Of a DNA stretch of 64,000 bases, positions 6,997-16,282 are shown in pieces. The notes below the pieces were generated by a model. That model was not told the DNA's origin. It ran no database searches and was given only the letters and a program-made list of their open reading frames with translations. The stretch's first letter is position 1, and each line of letters begins with the position of its first letter. Origin of the DNA: Elusimicrobia bacterium GWA2_66_18 (lineage in GTDB: Bacteria; Elusimicrobiota; Elusimicrobia; UBA1565; UBA9628). The stretch spans positions 1-64,000 of the forward strand of contig MGTX01000004.1 in assembly GCA_001799675.1 (NCBI GenBank), read 5' to 3'. The position numbers and the translations under genes were made by a program.

Positions 6997-9456
6997 TCAC
7001 TCTCCGAGCGCCCTGCCCAGGGCGCGGTCCCACGCGGTCTCGGCGTCCATCGCCGCGCGCCGGGCCGAGAGGGTCTGCCTCTCGGCCGAGACGCGGTCGG
7101 ACACGATGACTTCCCAGTTGTCGAAATTCAAAAGACCCGAGGCGTAGCGGACGTCGGCCTCGCCGTTGCGCTGGCGCGCGGCCTCCAGGAGCGCGTCCTG
7201 GACGCGCACGTTGTCGGCCGCGTCGGCGAAGGAGGACCACGACGACTCGAGGTCGGAGAGGGCCTGCAGGCGCGTCGCGGACAGGTCCGAGACGGCCTTC
7301 TCGTAGCCTCGGCGGGAGGCTAGAGTCGAGAAGTAGGTCGAAGTCGGCCCCCCTCCGAAGAGGGGGTAGCTCAGCGTCGCGCCCGCCGACCAGCCCGCGC
7401 GGGCGCTGGGGAACTCCACGCTGTCCGAGCGCGAGCGGGAGTAGCTGGCGGAGAGGGATGGCCAAAGGTTGCTGGACGCCTGAGCTCGCGAGGCCTGCGC
7501 CGAGCGAACGGACGCCTCCGAGAGAGCGACGTCGGGGCGCAGAGGCAGGAGGGTGCGGAAGTCCTCCGGCCGCGCGGGAGGCACGGGCGCGGCGAAGGCC
7601 CCGCTGGCGAGGAATTCCTCGAAGCTCTCGCGGCCGAGCTGTCGGGACATCTCCCGGCGAGAGGAACGCAGATCCCTCTCCGCCGACGCCAGGGAGGCCT
7701 CCGCATGCAGGGTCTGGGCCTTGGCCCGCAGCATGTTTCCCTTCGACTCGCGGCCCGAATCGTAGCGGAGGGTCACCAGTTCTGAGTCGTGACGCCTCAA
7801 CTCGAGGATGCCGCGCGCGACCTCAAGGGAAGCCTGCGAAAACATCAGAGAGGAGAACGCCTGGCGCAGGGAGGCGCGCAGGTCCGAGGAGGAGCGCCGC
7901 AGGGAGGCCTGCGAGGCGCTCAGCGAAGCGGACGCGGAGCGGATGGAGGCGACCCGGCCCATGTCGAAGAGGCTGATGGACGCCGACGCGGAGGCCCCCC
8001 AGGACGCTTGGCGCGAGGCGTTCGACTCCGAGACGGAGTTCGAGAGCGACAATTGGGGCAGCAGGCCGTTCCAGGAACCGTAGAAGGTTGCCCGGCTGGC
8101 GTCCAGCGCGAGTCGAGAGGAGGCCAGGCTCGGATTGGCGCGGGCGGCCTCGGCCGCGCACTCCTCCCAGGTCAGCGCGCGGGGCGCCGCGGAGGCGGTC
8201 CCGGCGGCGAGGCTGGATGCGGCCAGGACGGCAAGGATCGCGGCCGCGCGGGCGCGGCGCGCGTTGCGTCCCAGGAAAGCGAAACCGGCCAACGCGCAGC
8301 CCGCGCCGCCGACGGTCAGGGCGAAAGGGGCGCCGAAACGCTCCGCGGCCCAGCCCGCAGCCAGGGCCCCGAAAGGGGCCGTCGTCGTGAATGACATCGA
8401 GAAGAGCGACATCAGGCGTCCCCGGTGCGCGTCGTCCGAGCGGGACTGAAGCCGGATGTTCCCGCCGGCGAAGGTCGTCATCATAGCAAAACCCGCCGCC
8501 ATGGCGGCTGGCACGGCCAACCCCATGCGATCTGAGAATCCGAAGGCGGCCAGGGCCAGGCCGAAGCCCACCGCCCCGCGCCCCACCGTTTGAACGAGGC
8601 CCTCGGGTCCCCGCAGCCGCGCCAGCAAGAGCGAGGCCCCCATGGCCCCGAACCCGACGGCCGCGGTGAGCAGCCCCATCCCGCGCGGGCCGGCCTTGAG
8701 CACGCCCTCCGAAAAAGCGGGCATGAGGGAGAAGAGGGGCATGCCCGCCAGGCTCACGGCCGCGAGCAGGAGGAGCAGGCCCCTGCGCTCGGGGTCTCTC
8801 AGGACGTAGCCCAGGCCCTCGCGGACGTCGGTGGCCGCGGACTCATCGGTCTGCATCGCGGGCCGGCGCGGTCGTATCGCCCACAAGCTGGCCAGAACGG
8901 CGAGGTAGCTTGACGCATTGAGCCAGAAGCAGGAGGCCTCTCCTGAGCGCGCGATGAGGATCCCCGCCAGCGCGGGGCCGACCATGCGCGAGGCGTTGAT
9001 GAGGATACCGCTCAGGGCGATGGCGTTGCCCATCTCCTCCGGAGGGACGAGTTCGGTCACGAAGGCCTGCCGGGCGGGCATATCGAAAGCGTTGACCACT
9101 CCGAGGCACGCCGCCAGCGTGACGACATGCCAGACCTGCACGCGGCCCATGCTGGTGAGGACGGCGAGCGCGGCGGCCTGGAGGAGGGCGAGGGCCTGGG
9201 TCCAGAGGAGGACCTTGCGGCGGTCCCAGCGGTCGGCGGCGACCCCGCCCGCCAGGCCCAGGACCAGCGCCGGCGCCTGGGACGAGGCCGCGGTCAGGCC
9301 GAGGAGGACGGCCGAACCCGTCAGCCGATAGACCAGCCAGCCTTGCGCGGTCTGCTGCATCCAGGTGCCCGACATGGAGACGAGCTGGCCGAAAAAATAA
9401 AGCCGGTACTCCCGCCGGTGGAGGGCCCGCCAAAGCGAGAGTCTGGCGCCGCTCAA
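6997..9456 (-). CDS. MFS drug exporter fused to a TolC-type outer-membrane factor
   Basis: One uninterrupted 819-aa frame. Residues 1-395 are a 12-TM MFS permease of the enterobactin-exporter (MFS_3) type, with DRWDRRKVLLW as the loop 2-3 motif. From about residue 396 an Arg-rich stretch and hydrophobic segment AAAILAVLAASSLAAGTASA look like a complete signal peptide with an ASA cleavage site. This is followed by a TolC-like protein (TWEECAAEAARANPSLASSR and two coiled-coil repeats) to the end. I found no ATG, GTG or TTG near the junction that could start a separate TolC gene. The TTG start overlaps the RND stop (TTGA). Either this is a true fusion whose TolC part is released by signal peptidase, or a stop codon was lost. 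Both domain assignments are firm. Confidence 0.85.
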   Translation of the reverse strand: MSGARLSLWRALHRREYRLYFFGQLVSMSGTWMQQTAQGWLVYRLTGSAVLLGLTAASSQAPALVLGLAGGVAADRWDRRKVLLWTQALALLQAAALAVLTSMGRVQVWHVVTLAACLGVVNAFDMPARQAFVTELVPPEEMGNAIALSGILINASRMVGPALAGILIARSGEASCFWLNASSYLAVLASLWAIRPRRPAMQTDESAATDVREGLGYVLRDPERRGLLLLLAAVSLAGMPLFSLMPAFSEGVLKAGPRGMGLLTAAVGFGAMGASLLLARLRGPEGLVQTVGRGAVGFGLALAAFGFSDRMGLAVPAAMAAGFAMMTTFAGGNIRLQSRSDDAHRGRLMSLFSMSFTTTAPFGALAAGWAAERFGAPFALTVGGAGCALAGFAFLGRNARRARAAAILAVLAASSLAAGTASAAPRALTWEECAAEAARANPSLASSRLALDASRATFYGSWNGLLPQLSLSNSVSESNASRQASWGASASASISLFDMGRVASIRSASASLSASQASLRRSSSDLRASLRQAFSSLMFSQASLEVARGILELRRHDSELVTLRYDSGRESKGNMLRAKAQTLHAEASLASAERDLRSSRREMSRQLGRESFEEFLASGAFAAPVPPARPEDFRTLLPLRPDVALSEASVRSAQASRAQASSNLWPSLSASYSRSRSDSVEFPSARAGWSAGATLSYPLFGGGPTSTYFSTLASRRGYEKAVSDLSATRLQALSDLESSWSSFADAADNVRVQDALLEAARQRNGEADVRYASGLLNFDNWEVIVSDRVSAERQTLSARRAAMDAETAWDRALGRALGE

Positions 9457-12400
9457 GTCCTCGCCTCCTCCCTCTCGTCGGCCAGGCGCTGCGCCTCGTT
9501 GGCCGCTCGGATGACGGAGGCGGCCGAGACCTGGGCCTTTCTCGACTCGAACCAGGTCATCAGGCTGTAGGCGGCCGGGACCACGAAGAGCGTGAGCAGC
9601 GTCGAGACCATCACGCCGGCGATGATGGCCAGAGCCATGGGCACCGTCGCCTCGGAGCCGGCGCCGCGGCCGAGCGCGGTGGGTACTGCGGCCATGACCG
9701 TGGCCGCCGAGGTCATCAGGATGGGCCGCAGGCGAACCGGACAGGCGTCGAGCAGGGCCTCGCGCAGTCTCATGCCGTCCTCGCGCCTCTGGTTGGTGAA
9801 GTCCACGAGCAAAATCGAGTTCTTCTTGACGAGGCCCATGAGCAGGAGCAGACCGATCATGGAGTTGATGTTGAGGCTCCGGTCGAAGACCCTCAGGGCC
9901 AGGAAGGCGCCCGAGAAGCTGAAGGGGAGCGCCAACAGCACCGTGAAGGGGTGGATGAAGCTGTTGAACTGCGCGCCGAGAACCATGTAGGCCACGATGA
10001 CCCCCAGGACCAAGGCGAACATCAGGCTTTGGAAGGACTCCTTGAAAGTTTGGGAGGAACCCGACAAGACGATGTGATAGCCGTCCGGCAGGAAGCGCTT
10101 GCCAAGCGCCTCGATGTCGGTCAGGACCTGGGCCTGGGACTTGCCGGGGGCGACGTTGGCGGAGATGCCGACCGCGCGTTCCCGGTCCTTACGCGTGATG
10201 GCCAGCAAAGTGGGCTGTTCCTTGATGTCGACCACTTCGGACAGACGGATCATCTCGCCGCGCAAATTGCGCACGTACAGTTTGCGAATGTCGTCGGCGG
10301 CCAGACGGTCTCGAGTCTCGGCGCGCACTCGCACGTCGTAGCGGCGGCCGTTGTCGGTGAAGAGGCCGGAACGCACGCCGCCGATCATGGCGTTGATCGT
10401 GGCGCCGATGGATTGGATGGAAACGCCGCGGGCGTAGGCCTTGGCGCGGTCGGGATAGACGCGGATTTCCGGCATGCCGGTCTTATAGTCGGTATCCACG
10501 TCCACGAGCGAGCCGGACTGCTCCAGGCGCTTCTTGAGCTCGGCGGCGGACTTGGTCAGCGTGTCCCAGTCCGGCCCTCTCACCGTAAATTCAATGGGGA
10601 AGCCCCGCGAGGAGGAGAAGCCGCCCTGCGAGAGGTCCATGATGAAGGCGCGCAGGGAAGGCAGCGCGTTCAAAGCCTTGCGCGCGTCGGCCATGATCTG
10701 CCCTTGTCCAACGGGGGAGCCGTCCGGGTTCTTCGGTCGCGCCTCGCGCTGCTTGAGCGTGACGAACATCATGCCCGCGTTGACCTCGCCGCCCGCGAAT
10801 CCTCCGACGGCGCCGTAATAGCGCTCAACCGAGGGGTTCTTCATCAGCCAGGCCTCGGCCTCCTTGAATTTATTGTCCGTGAACTCCATGGAGGAGCCGA
10901 CCGGGGTCTCCATACGCATCAAAAACATGGACTGATCCTGGGCCGGGAGAAATTCCTTTCGCAGCTTCCCGACCGAGGCCGAGGAGAGCGCGAAAAATAG
11001 AGCGCCCAAGCCGACGACGGTCCAGCGGTGGTCCAGGGTCCATCCCAGGCCGCGGCGGTAGGCCTCGGTCAGGCGGCTGAAGCCCGCGTCGACAAGACGG
11101 ATGAGGGCGTTGCCGTGCGAGGCGGTCTCCAGGAACTGCGAGCACCTCATCGGCGTCAGCGTCAGCGCCTCCAGCAAAGAGAAAGACACCGCCGCCGAGA
11201 TGGTAACTCCGAACTGGAAGAAGAACTTGCCGATGATGCCCTTCATGAACACGACGGGCAGGAAGATCGCGAGGATGGCGATCGTGGCGGCCATGGCGGC
11301 AAAGGATATCTCGCGCGCTCCGATCACCGCGCCCTCCAGACGCGAGCGTCCCAGTTCGACATGGCGCACGATATTCTCCAACACCATGATGGCGTCGTCG
11401 ACGACGATGCCGATGGAGAGGGTCAGGCCGAGCAGCGTGAAGCTGTTCAGCGTAAAACCCAGGAAATAGGTCACGATGAAAGTTCCGAGCACCGAAGTCG
11501 GGATGGCCAACAAGACGTTTAAAGTCGAGGACCAGGAGCCCAGGAAGAGCCAGCACACGAGCGACGTCAGGACCGCCGCGAGGATGAGGTGGCGGGTCAA
11601 CTCGCCGACCGACTGCTGGATGAACCGCGTCGAGTCGAAATTGACTCCGAGCTTCATGCCTTTGGGCAGGCCCGGCGACACCGCCTTCATCTTCTTCTTA
11701 ACGCGCTCGGCGATCTCCACGGCGTTGGCGCCGCGCTGCTTGCGAATACCCATGCCGACCGCGCGCCGGCCGTTGACGCGGGAGATGCGCCGCACGTCGG
11801 CCAGGCCGTCTTCGATGCGCGCGACGTTCTTAAGCGGAATGGCAACGGAGATGGGACTGCCGCCGCGCTGGGTGATGAGAAGTTCCCCGAACATGGCGGG
11901 GTCCGATATCTCGCCCAGGGTTCGGACGTTGAACTCCTTGGTCGGCGTGTCGATCTGGCCGGCTGGAACCTCGGCGTGCTCGCGGCGGATGGCGTCCAGG
12001 ACGTCCGTCACGGTGATCTGGTAGCGCCTCATCTTCTCGGCGTCCACCCAGACGCGCAGGTTGCGGGGGATGAGGCCGCCCAGGATGATGTCGCCCACCC
12101 CGGGGACGGTCTGGAACTTGCTCTTCAGCACGTCCTGGGCGTAGACCATCAGGTCCTTGACCGGGACGTCTCCGGAGAGCGCCAGCCACAGGATAGGTTG
12201 GTCCTCGGGGTTAACCTTCGTGACGATGGGTGGGTCGATGTCGCGGGGCAGGCGTTGCTGGGCCTGCGCGATCTTGGTCTGGATCTCCTGCAGGGCCACG
12301 TCCACGTTGCGGTTTAAGTCGAGCTCGACGGTAATGGCGGCCTGGCCGAGTTTCGATGATGAGGAGATATCCTTGACTCCCTGAACGCTCGTGACGGAGT

Positions 12401-12605
12401 CCTCGATGATGTCGACGACCTCCGCCTCCATGATCTCGGGCGAGGCTCCCTCCCAGGTCACGGCGATGTTCACGACCGGGAAGTCGACGTCGGGCATCTG
12501 GCTCACACCCATGCGGCTGTAGCCGATCCATCCGAAGATCATGAGAGCAAACATGAGCATCCAGGCGAAGACGGGGTTCTTGATCGAGATGTCGGAAAGG
12601 GTCAT
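9453..12605 (-). CDS. RND multidrug efflux pump (HAE-1 / MdtB-like)
   Basis: 1050 aa, full length for a hydrophobe/amphiphile RND pump. It starts MTLSDISIKNPVFAWMLMF, has two large periplasmic loops and twelve TM segments, and keeps the TM4 proton-relay pair in GIVVDDAIMVLENI. The ATG at 12605 overlaps the stop of the upstream TolC gene (ATGA) and fits the family start. Seventeen extra upstream residues are open but are a shadow of TolC. It uses the proton gradient to extrude drugs, detergents or metabolites from the periplasm or membrane through a TolC channel. Unusually, no membrane-fusion protein gene is adjacent to it. The only adaptor in the operon lies next to MacB. Confidence 0.93.
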   Translation of the reverse strand: MTLSDISIKNPVFAWMLMFALMIFGWIGYSRMGVSQMPDVDFPVVNIAVTWEGASPEIMEAEVVDIIEDSVTSVQGVKDISSSSKLGQAAITVELDLNRNVDVALQEIQTKIAQAQQRLPRDIDPPIVTKVNPEDQPILWLALSGDVPVKDLMVYAQDVLKSKFQTVPGVGDIILGGLIPRNLRVWVDAEKMRRYQITVTDVLDAIRREHAEVPAGQIDTPTKEFNVRTLGEISDPAMFGELLITQRGGSPISVAIPLKNVARIEDGLADVRRISRVNGRRAVGMGIRKQRGANAVEIAERVKKKMKAVSPGLPKGMKLGVNFDSTRFIQQSVGELTRHLILAAVLTSLVCWLFLGSWSSTLNVLLAIPTSVLGTFIVTYFLGFTLNSFTLLGLTLSIGIVVDDAIMVLENIVRHVELGRSRLEGAVIGAREISFAAMAATIAILAIFLPVVFMKGIIGKFFFQFGVTISAAVSFSLLEALTLTPMRCSQFLETASHGNALIRLVDAGFSRLTEAYRRGLGWTLDHRWTVVGLGALFFALSSASVGKLRKEFLPAQDQSMFLMRMETPVGSSMEFTDNKFKEAEAWLMKNPSVERYYGAVGGFAGGEVNAGMMFVTLKQREARPKNPDGSPVGQGQIMADARKALNALPSLRAFIMDLSQGGFSSSRGFPIEFTVRGPDWDTLTKSAAELKKRLEQSGSLVDVDTDYKTGMPEIRVYPDRAKAYARGVSIQSIGATINAMIGGVRSGLFTDNGRRYDVRVRAETRDRLAADDIRKLYVRNLRGEMIRLSEVVDIKEQPTLLAITRKDRERAVGISANVAPGKSQAQVLTDIEALGKRFLPDGYHIVLSGSSQTFKESFQSLMFALVLGVIVAYMVLGAQFNSFIHPFTVLLALPFSFSGAFLALRVFDRSLNINSMIGLLLLMGLVKKNSILLVDFTNQRREDGMRLREALLDACPVRLRPILMTSAATVMAAVPTALGRGAGSEATVPMALAIIAGVMVSTLLTLFVVPAAYSLMTWFESRKAQVSAASVIRAANEAQRLADEREEART

Positions 12606-13867
12606 CGGTCGTCTCCGGGAGAACCCGCGGCCGTTTCCAGACGCACGCGGGACCAATAAGCGTCGAGACGCGCGGTGTCGAGCTGCAGGCGCGTCTGCTG
12701 GAGCGTGTTGAGGCTGCCGAGGACGTCCAGGTTCGTCACCTGTCCGAGGCGATAGTCCTCGGCCTGGGCCTTGGCGTTGGCCTCGGCCAACTGGGCCGCC
12801 TTCTCGAGCGCGGCGACGACGGCGGCCGAAGAAAGAAGGTCGCGGTACGCGGACTTAACCTCGAGTTCGGCCGTGCGCTCCGTTTCCGAGAGAGCCAGTC
12901 GCTTGGAGCGCAGCTGAGCCTCCTGTTGGCGGACCTGGGCGGAGATCTCGCCGCCGGCATAAAGAGGAAGGGAGCCCGTGATGGTCGCATCCCACTTCAC
13001 GTTGGAAGTAAATCCGGGGGGGCGCTGGAAGTAGTAGTTCGCGTCCAAGCCGAAGGACGGCCAGCGGCGCCGGGAGACGACCTTGATCGACAGTTCCGAG
13101 GCTTCCAGATCCGCGCGGCGGGCCGCTACGTCGGAACGTTGGCGCGCCCGGGTCAGGACGGAGAGCAGGTCGGGAGCGGAGGCGGCCTGCGCGATGGGTT
13201 TGGGTGCGAGCCGTTCGTCGAGGCCGGTCAGGAAGCCGAGCTTGAACTGGGCGACGGCTTCCCGCGCGCGAGAGGTCTCCAGCGCCGCCAAGTTCTGCGC
13301 CAGCTGAGACTCGGCGGCGAGGAGCTCGCTGGCGCGGGCGCGGCCGAGCCGCCGGAACTCGCGGAGGTCCTTGACGCGGTCTTCGGTGTTGTCCACGACG
13401 GTCTCCCGGATGGAGATCTCATCCTGGGCGGATAGAAGATCCAGATAGGCCCGGGCCGCGTCCTGATAAAGAAGATGCTTGGCCCGCTCCAACTGAAGCT
13501 GCGCGGATCGTCCGAGATCCTTTGAGGCGCGGTAGGAGAGGAACTCGCGCAGGCCTGAGAAGAGAGGCTGATGGGCCGTGACCCAGCCCTGCTCCCGGTT
13601 GCCCTGAAGAAAGAGATTCGAGGCCCCCTGGGGGACCTGCTGCAGGGTCTCCGTGCCCATGAGGGATATCCGCGGCAAGACGCTCGACCAGAGCTCGTCG
13701 GCCTTGGCGAGGACCTCCTGATACGTCTCGCCGCTCTGGGCCACATGCTCGCTGCGGGCCAAGGACAGTCGATAAACCTCGGCCATGTCGATGGCTCTGC
13801 CGGACGGCGCGTCCGCGGCGGCGCAGAGGGGGGAGGATAGGAGGGCGGCGAACAGGAGGGACTTCAC
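12602..13867 (-). CDS. TolC-family outer-membrane efflux protein
   Basis: 421 aa with a signal peptide (MKSLLFAALLSSPLCAAADA) and two OEP repeats of long amphipathic helices. The second half contains PSFGLDANYYFQRPPGF and LPLYAGGEISAQVRQQEAQL, typical of TolC. It forms the outer-membrane duct of tripartite pumps. The start ATG overlaps the TetR stop (ATGA) and the stop overlaps the RND start (ATGA), so regulator, channel and pump are translationally coupled. A second, divergent TolC domain is fused to the MFS permease downstream. The operon therefore encodes two different channels. Confidence 0.9.
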   Translation of the reverse strand: MKSLLFAALLSSPLCAAADAPSGRAIDMAEVYRLSLARSEHVAQSGETYQEVLAKADELWSSVLPRISLMGTETLQQVPQGASNLFLQGNREQGWVTAHQPLFSGLREFLSYRASKDLGRSAQLQLERAKHLLYQDAARAYLDLLSAQDEISIRETVVDNTEDRVKDLREFRRLGRARASELLAAESQLAQNLAALETSRAREAVAQFKLGFLTGLDERLAPKPIAQAASAPDLLSVLTRARQRSDVAARRADLEASELSIKVVSRRRWPSFGLDANYYFQRPPGFTSNVKWDATITGSLPLYAGGEISAQVRQQEAQLRSKRLALSETERTAELEVKSAYRDLLSSAAVVAALEKAAQLAEANAKAQAEDYRLGQVTNLDVLGSLNTLQQTRLQLDTARLDAYWSRVRLETAAGSPGDDR

Positions 13868-14472
13868 AGCGACACCCCGCTTCCCTCAAGGAAGAAGGCG
13901 ACGACCCGCTCCGCCTCCTGCTCCAATGGCCGGTCGTGGCCATGGACGATCTTGCGCATGGTGGCGCTTCGGCAGAGGCCGATGAAGGCCGCGGCGGCGA
14001 AATCGAGGTCCGCAATGGAGCGCGCCTCATCCTTGGAGGCCAGCGCGATGAGCACGCGCACGCGGGCGTGGTTGGTCCGGATCTTCTCCATCATCTTCCC
14101 GCCGGCGCGCGCGCCGCAGCCGGGCAGACGGCCGCCGATGAACTGGGCCATGAAGTCACGGCTGTGGTCGAAATGATTGAGAATGACCCGGGCCGTCGAG
14201 GCGAGCATCTCCTTGCCTTTGAGGCCCGTCTTGGCTAGAACCTCCAGTTCCAGACCGAGCCCATCGACGAGATCGGCCAGGGCCGCGGCGAAAAGGTCCT
14301 CCTTGCTCTTGTAGTAGAGGAACAACGTCCCCTTGGCCACCCCCGCCTCGCGGGCGATGTCGTCGAGGACGATGTTCTGGAAGCCGCGCTTGATGAGGAG
14401 TCGCCGGGCGGCCTCGAGGATATGGCGCTTCTTCGAGTCGGGGTTGCGAACGACGATCTTGACGTTGTTCAT
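13864..14472 (-). CDS. TetR/AcrR-family repressor of the efflux operon
   Basis: 202 aa. The N-terminal helix-turn-helix (about residues 15-60) reads IVLDDIAREAGVAKGTLFLY with the typical YYKSKEDLF following. The C-terminal ligand domain is family-variable. It is the first gene of the efflux operon and overlaps the TolC start by 4 nt. A perfect 10-bp inverted repeat lies 8 nt upstream of its start codon. Autoregulation and repression of the whole six-gene operon, relieved by a pump substrate, is the likely logic. Ligand identity cannot be inferred. Confidence 0.9.
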   Translation of the reverse strand: MNNVKIVVRNPDSKKRHILEAARRLLIKRGFQNIVLDDIAREAGVAKGTLFLYYKSKEDLFAAALADLVDGLGLELEVLAKTGLKGKEMLASTARVILNHFDHSRDFMAQFIGGRLPGCGARAGGKMMEKIRTNHARVRVLIALASKDEARSIADLDFAAAAFIGLCRSATMRKIVHGHDRPLEQEAERVVAFFLEGSGVSL

Positions 14473-14480
14473 GATCTCTC

Positions 14481-14508
14481 ATTAATGACTGACTGGTTAG
14501 TCATTAAT
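14481..14508. promoter_or_regulatory. Palindromic TetR operator
   Basis: ATTAATGACT and AGTCATTAAT form a perfect 10-bp inverted repeat around GACTGGTT. The whole site is AT-rich against a GC-rich background, and the TGACTGACTGGTTAGTCA core resembles operators of AcrR/TetR regulators. It ends 8 nt before the TetR start codon, so a bound dimer would block transcription of the operon. Confidence 0.8.
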
Positions 14509-14550
14509 GTAGCACGAAGGCCGCCGCGCGCGCAAGGCAAGGGTGCGGCG

Positions 14551-14754
14551 CTATTCCCGGAGAAAGTAGAGGGAGCCCGACAGGACCGCTCCCGCGAGCC
14601 ACATGAGCGTCGTGTCGCTGACGAAGTACGGGAAGATCATCAGGACCCCGCCCATGGCCAGGAGCCGGAAGTTGTGGGTCTTCTTGCCGTAGGAGAAGGC
14701 GACGAAGCCCACGCCGGAGAAGACCAGGCTGCCGACGATGGCCCCGGTGCTCAC
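14551..14754 (-). CDS. Small conserved two-TM membrane protein
   Basis: 67 aa, beginning at GTG with GGGAG just upstream. It has two or three hydrophobic stretches (VGSLVFSGVGFVAFSYGKK and LLAMGGVLMIFPYFVSDTTL). Small proteins of this layout, with a GKK turn after the first helix and FPYFV in the second, recur in many proteobacteria as unnamed inner-membrane proteins. Function is unknown. It lies 68 nt downstream of the next small membrane protein gene and is probably cotranscribed with it. It is separated from the efflux operon by the TetR operator region. Confidence 0.65.
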   Translation of the reverse strand: MSTGAIVGSLVFSGVGFVAFSYGKKTHNFRLLAMGGVLMIFPYFVSDTTLMWLAGAVLSGSLYFLRE

Positions 14755-14822
14755 GCTCCCGACGAGAGAGCCGACGTTGAACGCCGAGGGGGTCTCCAGC
14801 CCGGGGATGGAAGGAGCCAGGG

Positions 14823-15251
14823 CTATTTGGCCTTCTTAGCCTTGGGGGCCGCTGGGGCCGCGGGCGTCTCGAACGGCATCTCGCCGACCGGAGGGTGGCC
14901 GGGAGGCATCGACAGCATGCCCGCGTCCGACGCGCCGGATATGCCGCAAGATCGCGTCCCCGCCTTGTCGCGCGCGTGGGTCAGGGCGCCGCAGAGGAAG
15001 CCTGCCAGACCACCGACCACGAGGACCCAGCCCACGGCCTGCCCCGCGCGCCGCACGGCGCCCGAGTCCTTGGAGGACTGGTGCAAGACCCAATAGCCCA
15101 AGACGGACACTCCCGCCATCAGCGCCGTGGAGGCATGGCCCGTCGCGCAGCCGCCTCGGCCCATCATGGCGCCGCCCATCGCGCCGCCGTGTTCGCAGGC
15201 GCTCGCCGCGCCGGGCAACAGCGTCGTCAAGCCCGCAAAAATCATCGTCAT
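14823..15251 (-). CDS. Hypothetical membrane protein with Gly/Met/His/Cys-rich N-terminus
   Basis: 142 aa starting at an ATG preceded by AGGAGG. A short signal-like segment is followed by a region rich in Gly, Met, His and Cys (CEHGGAMGGAMMGRGGCATG), two TM helices (about residues 40-55 and 72-92) and a Pro/Ala/Lys tail. The Met/His/Cys cluster could bind a metal such as copper, but there is no direct support. Not recognised as a named family. Confidence 0.55.
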   Translation of the reverse strand: MTMIFAGLTTLLPGAASACEHGGAMGGAMMGRGGCATGHASTALMAGVSVLGYWVLHQSSKDSGAVRRAGQAVGWVLVVGGLAGFLCGALTHARDKAGTRSCGISGASDAGMLSMPPGHPPVGEMPFETPAAPAAPKAKKAK

Positions 15252-15460
15252 TAGAGCCTCCTCACGGCACGCGTCGTTTTCACACGGGAAACCATGTCGC
15301 TAAGTGGGATATTAGCATGCCCCACGCCTGCGTGTGAAGCTCGGTGAACGTCGATAGGACCTTAGACCTTTCGATTTTACCCCGAATGCTCATGACAGGA
15401 ATCATCCCATCGGGCATACTATCATTCCATGACGGTCGACATCGACGCAACGGGGGACGA

Positions 15461-16071
15461 ATGCTCATATCAATCGTAAAGCGGGATAGCCGCTTGCTGA
15501 TTCTGCCGATAACGGCCATGTTGATGTCCGTGACCGGATTGGTTCAGGCCGCGCAGATGCATGAGCCGCGCCCAGGCGGGGGCGCCGTCCGGGCTTGGAG
15601 CGTGCCTTTTACTCCCGTATCGCAGGGCATGATGACCGGCCTCCAGGGATTTTTGAAAACCGAGACCGGCGAGGGGCTCCTCGCTCAGGTCCCATCGCTG
15701 GACATCATCGCAAAACTCACCCCGGATTCTGAGGCGCATCGTCGAATCGTCGGCGCCTTGGATTTATCCGCCGATTTTGAAGCCCAGCTGCAGGCCGCGA
15801 TTAAAACCGCGGACAACAAGGCATTAGTTGGGCATTCAAGATCTCTCCGGTTTTCGCCGTCCTGCTCGCCGCCGCAGGGCATTGGCTGATCGGCTTAGCG
15901 ATCTTCGGCGCGGCGTATGCAGGTAGCCGGATTTTGCGGCGCATCGCACGACGAGCGATGTATTTGACGCGGGAAGCCAACCGCCGCTGGCTTGATGACC
16001 ATCCGGAGATCGAAAAAACATTCGGCCAACTGGACGATCCTGAGATGCTCTCCGAGCGAGTTCAAGGTTAA
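15461..16071 (+). pseudogene. Secreted-protein gene remnant, frameshifted
   Basis: An ORF from the ATG at 15461 (GGGGGACGA ribosome site) encodes a signal peptide (residues 9-32, ending VQAAQ), the segment GGGAVRAWSVPFTPVSQGMM and about 80 more residues before ending at 15889. From about 15823 the -1 frame carries coding-like sequence (PVFAVLLAAAGHWLIGLAIF, then RRWLDDHPEIEKTFGQLDD) to a stop at 16071. That second frame is closed upstream by TAA at 15802 and has no usable start of its own, so the two pieces look like one broken gene. The conserved N-terminal pattern is reminiscent of large secreted proteins whose middle has been deleted. No slippery heptamer suggests programmed frameshifting. 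Confidence 0.45.
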
Positions 16072-16277
16072 AAATCGGGATCCCGGGGAGAAGGCGCTAC
16101 TGCGCGGCCCGGGGTCGATTTCTTCGGGAGGCGGGCGGATTGGAGAAATCAGACGAGCTTGCTCAGACTGAAACTGCACCTCGCCGATCAAAAGTGGGCG
16201 GATAGGGAAGGGGCGCGAGATTCCTTGTTCGGCCTTCAGATGCTGGAAATTCCCAAAATCGCTGAAGGCGTACACTC
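16072..16277. other. Intergenic region before the radical SAM gene
   Basis: This stretch holds a GC-rich imperfect hairpin (about 16076-16115) and, at its right end, an element of about 48 bp shared with the region before the peptide transporter at 22158. A minus-strand ORF across it lacks coding character. Confidence 0.4.
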
Positions 16278-16282
16278 GTGAG
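16235..16282 (+). promoter_or_regulatory. Shared upstream element, copy 1
   Basis: TTCAGATGCTGGAAATTCCC, then AAAATCGCTGAAGGCGTACA and CTCGTGAG, closely matches 22103-22151. Both contain AATTCC, 17 nt, then a TACACT or TATAGA box next to the downstream start codon, so this is most simply a shared promoter or operator (GGAAATTCC is palindromic). Confidence 0.5.
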
